35,599 nucleotides of DNA, from the NCBI GenBank assembly GCA_946892075.1, contig CAMPNZ010000007.1, forward strand, positions 1-35,599, given 5' to 3'. Positions 17,169 to 23,621 of the stretch are shown one piece after another (position 1 is the stretch's first letter; the number at the start of each line of letters is the position of its first letter). Made by a program: the position numbers and the translations under genes. The notes under the pieces were generated by a model. That model ran no database searches and was not told where the DNA came from. It saw only the letters and a program-made list of their open reading frames with translations. Origin of the DNA: an uncultured Coriobacteriales bacterium (GTDB taxonomy: Bacteria; Actinomycetota; Coriobacteriia; Coriobacteriales; Eggerthellaceae).

Positions 17169-19289
17169 CTAGCCAACCAAATGCTGAACAGCAATAAACA
17201 GCGGCGAGAACGTAAGAGCGATAATCGTCATCAGGTTGATCAAAATATTCATCGAAGGACCTGATGTATCTTTGAATGGGTCACCAACGGTATCGCCAAC
17301 AACAGCAGCTTTATGAGCTTCTGAACCTTTACCGCCGTGAGCACCTTTTTCGATGTACTTCTTAGAGTTATCCCACGCACCACCAGCATTTGACATGAAA
17401 ATGGCAAGAAGCATACCGGTTGATACGGCGCCTGCTAAAAAGCCGCCGAGCATCTCAGGACTAAAGCACCCAATAACAATAGGAATAACAACTGCCAAAA
17501 TGCCTGGCAACAACATCTTATGCAGGGCAGCCGTTGTAGAAATGCCTACGCATTTGTCGTATTCAGGTTCGGCTTTATACTCCATAATGCCTTTAATTTC
17601 ACGGAATTGGCGACGTACTTCTTCAACCATTGCGTGAGCAGCATCGCTTACAGCGCCCATCGTTAATGCAGCAAACATAAACGGCACCATAGCGCCAATG
17701 AAAATACCTGCAATGATAAGCGGGTTTGTAAGCGTCAAGCTGAAGTTCGTAAAGGCATGATGCATGGTTGCTTGATACGAAACGAACAGTGAAATTGCAG
17801 CCAAACCTGCACTTGCAATAGCAAAGCCTTTTGCGATAGCAGCGGTGGTGTTTCCAACAGCGTCAAGCGAGTCGGTACGGTCGCGCACTTCTTCTGGCAA
17901 ACCAGCCATTTCAGCAATACCACCTGCATTATCGGCAACAGGGCCATACGCATCAACACCGATAGTAATAGCAGTATTCGAAAGCATACCAGTTGCCGCA
18001 AGAGCAACGCCAAACAAGCCAACCGCAATGCCGCCTTGCGACGTGTCAACGCCCGCAAATGCCATATTACCAAAGGCATACGCACCGATAATAGCAAACG
18101 CTACCAGGACAATTGGGATAATCGTCGAAAGCATACCGGTTGATAAACCTTGAATGATGTTGGTAGCTGCGCCTGTTTCAGACGACTCTGCAATTTTGTG
18201 AACAGGCTTATATTCATCAGAGCAGAAATATTCTGTTGTTTTACCAATAAGAATACCGGCAACCAAACCACAGATAACCGAGCCAAATAACCAAAGAGGC
18301 TGGCCAACCTGCGATTGTGTGTTCCAGCAATAGAAGATAATGAAGATGGCAATAATCTCAAGAACTGCTGCTAAATACGTACCACGATTAAGCGCCGCAT
18401 GAAGCGAGCTTCCTTCTTTCGTACGCACAACAAACAGCCCGATGATGGACGTAATAATGCCGCACGCTGCAATAACAAGTGGCACCACAACAGCCCACAC
18501 CAAATCGATGCCCGCAAAATAGCCAAGCGAACCAAAGGTAACGGCCAAAATTGTTGGTGCAATAATAGAACCAGTATACGACTCAAACAAGTCGGCGCCC
18601 ATTCCCGCAACGTCACCAACATTATCGCCTACGTTATCGGCAATAGTAGCAGGGTTGCGCGGGTCGTCTTCAGGAATTCCCGCTTCAACTTTACCAACAA
18701 GGTCGGCTCCAACGTCGGCTGCCTTGGTGTAAATTCCGCCACCAACACGGGCAAACAAAGCAACGCCCGATGCGCCAGTTGCAAAACCTTCAACCATGCC
18801 AACGTGTTCATGCATAACTTTAATGGCATCAATGTGGCCAAACACCAAAAAAATCAGCCACAGCGACAAGCCCATCAACGCAAATGAAGCTACGCATAAG
18901 CCCATCGTTAAGCCCGACTTGAAACTGATGTTGAGTGCGCGAGCAACAGAAGTTTCAGCCGCAAACGTTGTACGTGTATTCGCGCGGGTCGCAACATGCA
19001 TTCCCACATATCCGGCAGCTGCTGACAGTACACCGCCTGTAACAAAAGCAATTGCCGTCCAGATGGAAAGCGCGAAAGCCATTACGATAGCAACGACTAC
19101 CACAAAGATGGCAAGCATTTTGTACTCACTCATCAAAAACGCTTTGGCTCCTTTTTGAATTTTGATAGAAATGTGATTCATTTTGTCTGGACCTGGATTT
19201 TGTTTCAGAACCCACGATCCAAGGTAGGCTGCAACCAAAATGCCGATAAGAGCACAAATGGGTGCAAGCCATGCTACCGTAGTAGTCAT
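17169..19289 (-). CDS. hppA: membrane-bound ion-translocating pyrophosphatase, K+-dependent type
   Basis: HppA couples hydrolysis of pyrophosphate to pumping of H+ or Na+ across the cytoplasmic membrane, recovering energy from biosynthesis. The 706-residue protein has the expected 15-16 transmembrane helices. The catalytic signature is EDDPRNPATIADNVGDNVGD (from Asp208), with a matching acidic cluster GDPFKDTSGPS near the C-terminus. GNTTAA (479-484) has alanine where K+-independent enzymes carry lysine, so a K+-dependent enzyme is expected (family knowledge). Ion choice cannot be settled by reading. A strong AAGGAGGAG lies four bases before the ATG. It stands alone, with its own promoter, leader hairpin and terminator. 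Confidence 0.96.
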   Translation of the reverse strand: MTTTVAWLAPICALIGILVAAYLGSWVLKQNPGPDKMNHISIKIQKGAKAFLMSEYKMLAIFVVVVAIVMAFALSIWTAIAFVTGGVLSAAAGYVGMHVATRANTRTTFAAETSVARALNISFKSGLTMGLCVASFALMGLSLWLIFLVFGHIDAIKVMHEHVGMVEGFATGASGVALFARVGGGIYTKAADVGADLVGKVEAGIPEDDPRNPATIADNVGDNVGDVAGMGADLFESYTGSIIAPTILAVTFGSLGYFAGIDLVWAVVVPLVIAACGIITSIIGLFVVRTKEGSSLHAALNRGTYLAAVLEIIAIFIIFYCWNTQSQVGQPLWLFGSVICGLVAGILIGKTTEYFCSDEYKPVHKIAESSETGAATNIIQGLSTGMLSTIIPIVLVAFAIIGAYAFGNMAFAGVDTSQGGIAVGLFGVALAATGMLSNTAITIGVDAYGPVADNAGGIAEMAGLPEEVRDRTDSLDAVGNTTAAIAKGFAIASAGLAAISLFVSYQATMHHAFTNFSLTLTNPLIIAGIFIGAMVPFMFAALTMGAVSDAAHAMVEEVRRQFREIKGIMEYKAEPEYDKCVGISTTAALHKMLLPGILAVVIPIVIGCFSPEMLGGFLAGAVSTGMLLAIFMSNAGGAWDNSKKYIEKGAHGGKGSEAHKAAVVGDTVGDPFKDTSGPSMNILINLMTIIALTFSPLFIAVQHLVG

Positions 19290-19319
19290 GTAACTCCTCC
19301 TTGACTGTTCTATACAAGT

Positions 19320-19361
19320 GATTTTTTACCGCCCACGCGCACACGCAACGGTAAAAAAATC
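19320..19361. repeat. inverted repeat in the hppA leader
   Basis: GATTTTTTACCG (19320-19331) is complementary to CGGTAAAAAAATC (19349-19361) with one bulged base, around a 17-base GC-rich loop. It lies between the predicted hppA start site (about 19370) and the ribosome binding site. It would form a 12-bp hairpin in the 5' untranslated RNA or serve as a DNA operator. No U-tract follows. Confidence 0.7.
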
Positions 19362-19377
19362 GTTACTTCTGTATGAT

Positions 19378-19407
19378 ATTAGATTTTTGCCTGCATGGCG
19401 CTCTCAA
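19378..19407 (-). promoter_or_regulatory. hppA promoter
   Basis: The minus strand has TTGAGA (19402-19407), an 18-base spacer and TCTAAT (19378-19383); each hexamer differs from consensus at one position. The predicted start is near 19370, giving a leader of about 80 bases that contains the hairpin at 19320-19361. Confidence 0.65.
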
Positions 19408-19412
19408 TCTAT

Positions 19413-19430
19413 GATATTTGCAAAAATATC
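19413..19430. promoter_or_regulatory. 18-bp palindrome upstream of the hppA -35 box
   Basis: GATATTT and AAATATC (19413-19419 and 19424-19430) form a perfect 7+7 inverted repeat with a four-base centre. It ends six bases upstream of the -35 hexamer. Size and placement suit a dimeric regulator acting as activator or repressor; no family-specific operator was recognised. Confidence 0.5.
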
Positions 19431-19444
19431 AGTTGGCGGGGTGC

Positions 19445-19615
19445 GGGAACGTGTGCGTGCGGGAACGGGAACGTGACTGAGCGCGAGAACGGGAACGTGA
19501 CGAGCACGGGAACGGGTGCTGGAATGGGAGCGTGTGCGGGAATGGGAGCGTGAGGCGTGCGGGTGCGGAAATGGGTGCGGGAACGTGTTCGAACGTGGGA
19601 ACGTGCTCGTGCAGG
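19445..19615. repeat. large GGGAACG repeat cluster
   Basis: Seven exact GGGAACG copies (starting 19445, 19461, 19467, 19491, 19508, 19579, 19597), with variants GGGAATG, GGGAGCG and GGAATG between them, fill the space between the ribF stop and the hppA promoter. Spacers are mostly GTGTGCGTGC-like. At least a dozen G3 runs lie on the plus strand, many within quadruplex distance. Short open frames through it are low-complexity Pro/His/Arg or Gly/Cys and have no ribosome binding site. Confidence 0.75.
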
Positions 19616-19638
19616 AATGTGCTGGCGCTTCTTAAGAG

Positions 19639-20643
19639 CTATGCCAAGCGTTTGACCTGCGCTATATCGTTTGTGATACACGCAATAAGCGCATCCGTAG
19701 AAGAAAAACGCTGCAACGCACGCAGATACCTGACGCAGTGAACACGCACGTAAGCGTCATAAATGTCATCCGAAAAATCAAGAATGTGCACTTCACAATT
19801 TGCAAGCGCGGCCTGGCACGACGACGGATCGCTGTTATCGCTGTTAAATGTTGGCGACACACCCAGCGAAACGGCTGCCTTATACCACGTTTTCTTACAC
19901 GAACACGCGCTATAAAAAGGCGCCTGACAGGAATTATCAACTGTGCAACGAGCTGCATACACGCCTTCGGGAAGAAGCATCATCGCAGGTGGGATGTGTA
20001 AATTTGCCGTTTGAATACCAAAGGTGCGGCCTTTTGCACGACCATGTTGAACGCGCGCACCAAGTTCGTAAGAGTGTCCAAGGAGCGTTTCTGCTAACTG
20101 AATATCGCCTGCTTGCAACGCTGCGCGAATTCTACTAGCAGAAACAACACCGCCTTCCCCTTCAAATAAGGCGTGAACACATACCTGAATTCCGCGCTCT
20201 TCACACCAACTGCGCAAAAATGCCGTGTCGCCGCTCGCGTGTGCTCCAAAGCGAAAATTTGCTCCCACATGAATTGCATATGGCTTGCTATCAGCGAAAA
20301 CATGCTCCAGAAACGCGCGCGCAGAAAGCGCCGCACAGGCGCGAGAAAAGTGCATAACAGCAAGCGCGTCAGCACCGCTGTGTTCAAGGGCATACAAGCG
20401 CGCTTCGTTCGACATAAGCTTTGCGGTGCGCGCAGGACGCATCAATTCATCGGGATCGATGTCAAACGTGAGGATAATGCAGCGCTTTCCGTGCTGTTTT
20501 GCCTGGTCGCACGCTTGCGTAATCAACTGGCGATGGCCTGTGTGAAGGCCGTCAAAAACGCCACACACAACAACAGCGTCCCTGCAAGACGCCACGTCAG
20601 GTGCAGAAAAACTAAGAGCTACCGTATTCGTATCGTTAGACAT
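19639..20643 (-). CDS. ribF: bifunctional riboflavin kinase / FAD synthetase
   Basis: RibF phosphorylates riboflavin to FMN and adenylates FMN to FAD. The 334-residue protein has an N-terminal nucleotidylyltransferase domain with GVFDGLHTGH (28-37) and a C-terminal flavokinase domain with GRAKGRTFGIQTANLHIP. In the usual PTAN motif the proline is glutamine here (Gln211), while the Mg-ATP ligands Thr212 and Asn214 remain. The frame is open 79 codons further upstream, but that stretch is cysteine-rich and unlike the family. The ATG at 20643 has GGAAGG six bases before it. It is the last gene of the rimP-ribF run. Confidence 0.93.
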   Translation of the reverse strand: MSNDTNTVALSFSAPDVASCRDAVVVCGVFDGLHTGHRQLITQACDQAKQHGKRCIILTFDIDPDELMRPARTAKLMSNEARLYALEHSGADALAVMHFSRACAALSARAFLEHVFADSKPYAIHVGANFRFGAHASGDTAFLRSWCEERGIQVCVHALFEGEGGVVSASRIRAALQAGDIQLAETLLGHSYELGARVQHGRAKGRTFGIQTANLHIPPAMMLLPEGVYAARCTVDNSCQAPFYSACSCKKTWYKAAVSLGVSPTFNSDNSDPSSCQAALANCEVHILDFSDDIYDAYVRVHCVRYLRALQRFSSTDALIACITNDIAQVKRLA

Positions 20644-20767
20644 ACCAAACCTTCCACAAAACGCACAGGATGCGCAAGACGCGCACGCCGCGCAAAAGCT
20701 TCCCTGCATCGTTCTCATGCACGCATAAGAACCATACACGCTAAATGTAAGTGCTGAACTGCTTACT

Positions 20768-21874
20768 CTATGGGCAGCACACGCCCTGAGCAAACACGCA
20801 TTGAGCTCGCAGGTAAGGGCTGTCATCTGCGGCTTTATAGATTGCTTGCAACACGCGCGCGCCATTGGTGTACGCAACAAGCGAATAATAGCGCGAAACG
20901 GGCATGGCTGAGGGCTGCGGTGCGGACATTCCAGCAGATACTAAAACAGGTTCAGGTGCACCAGCAGACGCGTTCGCAATTTCAGGCGCACCGGCAGATG
21001 CGTTCTCAGTTTCGAGCGCAGGCGTTTCACACACGTTGCAATCGCTTACAGAACACGCGCGAAGCGAAAGTTCGTTTCCGCACAACACGCGTGTAAGCTG
21101 CTGCGATGACAGTTCAATCACCGGAAATTGCAAGGCCTGCACAGGATCAAGCATTCCAGGAATTGGTTCATCAGCGCTTATGCTGCTCAGCTGTTCAAGG
21201 GCAACACACTGATCAAGACCAATCGTGCCAACACGCACACGCGTAAGTTCAGCAGCAAACGCGCAGCATCCTGCACGTTTCCCAACATCTTGCGCAAGCG
21301 AGCGAATGTAGGTGCCTTTCGACACATGAAAACGAACGCTCCACGTGGTAACAGCATGCGAAAATCCAGGGAATATGCGCTGTTCACACGCAAGAAACTG
21401 CGCGCTATACACTTCAATCGTTCGCTTGGGAATGCACACGTCCACGCCCTTGCGCGCAAGGACGTATGCGCGCGTGCCGCCAACACTAATGGCGCTGTAC
21501 GCAGGAGGTTGTTGCTGTTGCGTGCCCACAAACGATTGCAGCAGCTCCCTTGCAAATGAGTGCTGCAGCAACTGTTCACTGCACGGAGCGCTCTCGATAA
21601 TTTCGCCTTGAATATCGGCAGTTGACGTGGCATAACCAAAGGCAATGCTCACATCGTAGACTTTTGAGTGGCCCACCATAAACGCATCCAGACGGCACGC
21701 AGGCCCAAGCATTAACGGCAGCACGCCACGTGCAAACGGATCCAGCGTTCCCGTATGACCAACACGTCGCTCGCCACTAACGCGACGCACCGCGCTTACC
21801 ACATCATGCGAGCTGCATCCACTAGGCTTTTGTACGCCTATCAGGCACGATAGAGTTGTCGCTCCCCGTTTCAT
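20768..21874 (-). CDS. truB: tRNA pseudouridine(55) synthase TruB, with repeat insertion in the C-terminal domain
   Basis: TruB makes the universal pseudouridine 55 in the tRNA T loop. The 368-residue protein has the catalytic GHTGTLDPFARGVLP motif (Asp45) and the downstream KVYDVSIAFGYATSTAD segment. The C-terminal PUA-like region begins after FPVIELSSQQLTRVLCGNELSL. It is interrupted by an insertion of roughly 50 residues containing two tandem 10-residue units (NASAGAPE-type, about 289-308, encoded by 30-bp direct repeats at 20951-21010). The domain then resumes with YYSLVAYTNGARVLQAIYKA. The family is usually about 300 residues, so most of the excess is this insertion. The gene lies 72 bases after nrnA. 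Confidence 0.94.
   Translation of the reverse strand: MKRGATTLSCLIGVQKPSGCSSHDVVSAVRRVSGERRVGHTGTLDPFARGVLPLMLGPACRLDAFMVGHSKVYDVSIAFGYATSTADIQGEIIESAPCSEQLLQHSFARELLQSFVGTQQQQPPAYSAISVGGTRAYVLARKGVDVCIPKRTIEVYSAQFLACEQRIFPGFSHAVTTWSVRFHVSKGTYIRSLAQDVGKRAGCCAFAAELTRVRVGTIGLDQCVALEQLSSISADEPIPGMLDPVQALQFPVIELSSQQLTRVLCGNELSLRACSVSDCNVCETPALETENASAGAPEIANASAGAPEPVLVSAGMSAPQPSAMPVSRYYSLVAYTNGARVLQAIYKAADDSPYLRAQCVFAQGVCCP
20951..21010. repeat. two tandem 30-bp repeats within truB
   Basis: Units 20951-20980 and 20981-21010 begin TTCAGGTGCACC and TTCAGGCGCACC and differ at about six positions. The length keeps the frame and encodes a duplicated 10-residue Ala/Ser/Gly/Pro segment in the PUA region. 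A degenerate third unit may begin at 21011. Confidence 0.75.
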
Positions 21875-21946
21875 ACGTCGTTACACCTTGTACCTATCTT
21901 GTGCATCGTGATAACTTCTGAAAACAGCTTCTGAACTGGGTCTGCG

Positions 21947-23161
21947 CTAGCCACGCGCCCGCTGAATATCTTCAGGAAGCGTCGAGTACAGCGTTGGCAA
22001 CAACGCTGCTACGCGGTTACACGCCTCGTCAAGCGAAGCGTCGTGAATCGTGAAGCCAGCGGCGCCAATATGACCGCCACCGCCAAAGTTCTGAGCCAGT
22101 ACGCGCACGTTTGCACACAGCTTTGAACGGGCGCTGCAACGAATGCCATCAGGCGTTTCGCGCAGCATAACGGCAACTTCTACACCTTCAATCGAGCGGA
22201 GTGCATTTACAAGATCCTCTGAATCGGACAGCGTTGCATTGAGCTGCGTGAAATCGTCAAGCGAAAGCGAGCTGATAACGCAGGTGTTTTCGCAATAAAA
22301 ACGCGCACGCGAAATAGCACGAGCTTGCAACTTGTACGACGCAAGCGTACGGCGCTGAAACATAAAAGACGACGTAAGAGGAACATTCGCACCATAGTGA
22401 AGCAGCGAGCACGCGCACTCAAAGGCGTCAAGGTCGGTGTTGCCATATTGGAACGATCCCGTGTCGGTTGCAAGGCCTGTAAACGCACACTGCGCTGCGT
22501 CGGAAGAAAGCACAGCACCTTTTTGTTCAAGCATCAGGCACACGCGCCACACCAAAAGCGACGCTGCAGCAGCGCGTGGGTTCACGTACACATAGTGCGT
22601 CATGGTAGTATCACACGCGTGATGATCGATGGTGATGCTTACCGGAGCTGCTTGCAATATCTGCGCACCGGCGCCAATTCTATCAAGCGTAGGAACATCG
22701 ACAGCAACAAAACAGCCACACTCACCATGAAATTCTTCAGCGGGAATAATCGAGTTAATACCTGGAAGAAACTGAAACGCACTATCGAGCGGTGCGCTAC
22801 TTACGCGAATGCAAGTAGCTTTTTTGCCCATGCTACGAAGCGCATGCATAAGCGCTAGTTGCGCGCCAAGGCAGTCGCCATCAGGATTAACGTGACCTGT
22901 TATTACGAAATTGTCACAAGCACAAAGCTGTTGCACAATCTGGGCAAGCGTGGTGTTACTCTGGGGGGTGACACCATCAAGCGATAAGCCAAAAGTGCTG
23001 TTCATCATGTGGTTTTTTCGAGAAGAATCCGGTGCTGATTTTGGCTCGGGTGCGTCGTGCGCGGCGGAAGCTGATAGTGGTGCTGCTGCGGCGCGCAGTT
23101 CAGAAGCGTGCGTCGTGCGTGCGGCTTCTATCAAGGTGGAGCGTGGTGTGCTATTCGTCAT
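21947..23161 (-). CDS. nrnA: DHH-family bifunctional oligoribonuclease / PAP phosphatase
   Basis: NrnA degrades short oligoribonucleotides and dephosphorylates 3'-phosphoadenosine 5'-phosphate. The DHH domain shows TGHVNPDGDCLGAQLAL, VAVDVPTLDRIG, IDHHACDT (Asp179-His181) and TGLATDTGSFQYGN. The DHHA1 domain ends in NFGGGGHIGAAGF. The first 50-odd residues are Ala/Ser/Pro-rich and probably disordered. Start choice is uncertain: ATG 23161 has GGGGGAG three to four bases before it; ATG 23173 is four codons earlier; ATG 23008 would give a family-length protein but has no ribosome binding site. The start overlaps the rbfA stop, as in other infB operons. Confidence 0.92.
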   Translation of the reverse strand: MTNSTPRSTLIEAARTTHASELRAAAAPLSASAAHDAPEPKSAPDSSRKNHMMNSTFGLSLDGVTPQSNTTLAQIVQQLCACDNFVITGHVNPDGDCLGAQLALMHALRSMGKKATCIRVSSAPLDSAFQFLPGINSIIPAEEFHGECGCFVAVDVPTLDRIGAGAQILQAAPVSITIDHHACDTTMTHYVYVNPRAAAASLLVWRVCLMLEQKGAVLSSDAAQCAFTGLATDTGSFQYGNTDLDAFECACSLLHYGANVPLTSSFMFQRRTLASYKLQARAISRARFYCENTCVISSLSLDDFTQLNATLSDSEDLVNALRSIEGVEVAVMLRETPDGIRCSARSKLCANVRVLAQNFGGGGHIGAAGFTIHDASLDEACNRVAALLPTLYSTLPEDIQRARG

Positions 23162-23540
23162 ACGCTCCCCCATCTTCTTGAAGATTGTTCAACTGTTCGC
23201 GGCGCTTGCGCTCTCGCATAAGCGCCTGCGTGATAGCTTGTGCCTGATCAACGCTGGTATCAAGCATAAAACGCAGTTCAGGAACAACGCGCCACGACAG
23301 CTTTTTCCCGATGGAGCTACGAAACTTTGGCGTTGCTCGTTTCAAGATGTCAAGGACGGTATCATAGCTAGCGCTATCTGCGGAAACGTACACGTTACAT
23401 ACCGAACGGTCGAAGCTCACTTCGCAATCGGTAACCGTCACCAAACGCAAGCGCGGGTCGGAAATTTCGAACAATAATGTTTCAGCAATAACTTGACGTG
23501 CCTGTTCATTAACGCGTTTACTGCTTGCTTTTTGTTTCAT
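23151..23540 (-). CDS. rbfA: 30S ribosome-binding factor A
   Basis: RbfA helps mature the 30S subunit by binding near the 5' end of 16S rRNA. The 129-residue protein matches the family: KQKASSKRVNEQARQVIAETLLFEISDPRL, then VTVTDCEVSFDRSVCNVYVS with the KH-like fold, and PELRFMLDTSVDQA near the end. GAGGAG lies about ten bases before the ATG. It follows infB after an 81-base spacer (23541-23621) made of short CACTCACAGCGCT-like direct repeats. It overlaps the 5' end of nrnA. Confidence 0.95.
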   Translation of the reverse strand: MKQKASSKRVNEQARQVIAETLLFEISDPRLRLVTVTDCEVSFDRSVCNVYVSADSASYDTVLDILKRATPKFRSSIGKKLSWRVVPELRFMLDTSVDQAQAITQALMRERKRREQLNNLQEDGGAYDE

Positions 23541-23621
23541 ATGCTCTCAACTCCTCGGCACTCATAGCACTCACAGCGCTCACAGCGCTCGTATCCGTTC
23601 TTCTGCGCACAGCGCATTCGC

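Noticed and set aside
19409..19741. Short open frames through the GGGAACG block (Pro/Arg/His-rich on minus, Gly/Cys-rich on plus)
   Set aside because: Low-complexity translation of a simple repeat, without start signals or family resemblance.
20644..20880. 79-codon upstream extension of ribF overlapping truB
   Set aside because: Cysteine-rich sequence without family similarity; ATG 20643 has GGAAGG at proper spacing.
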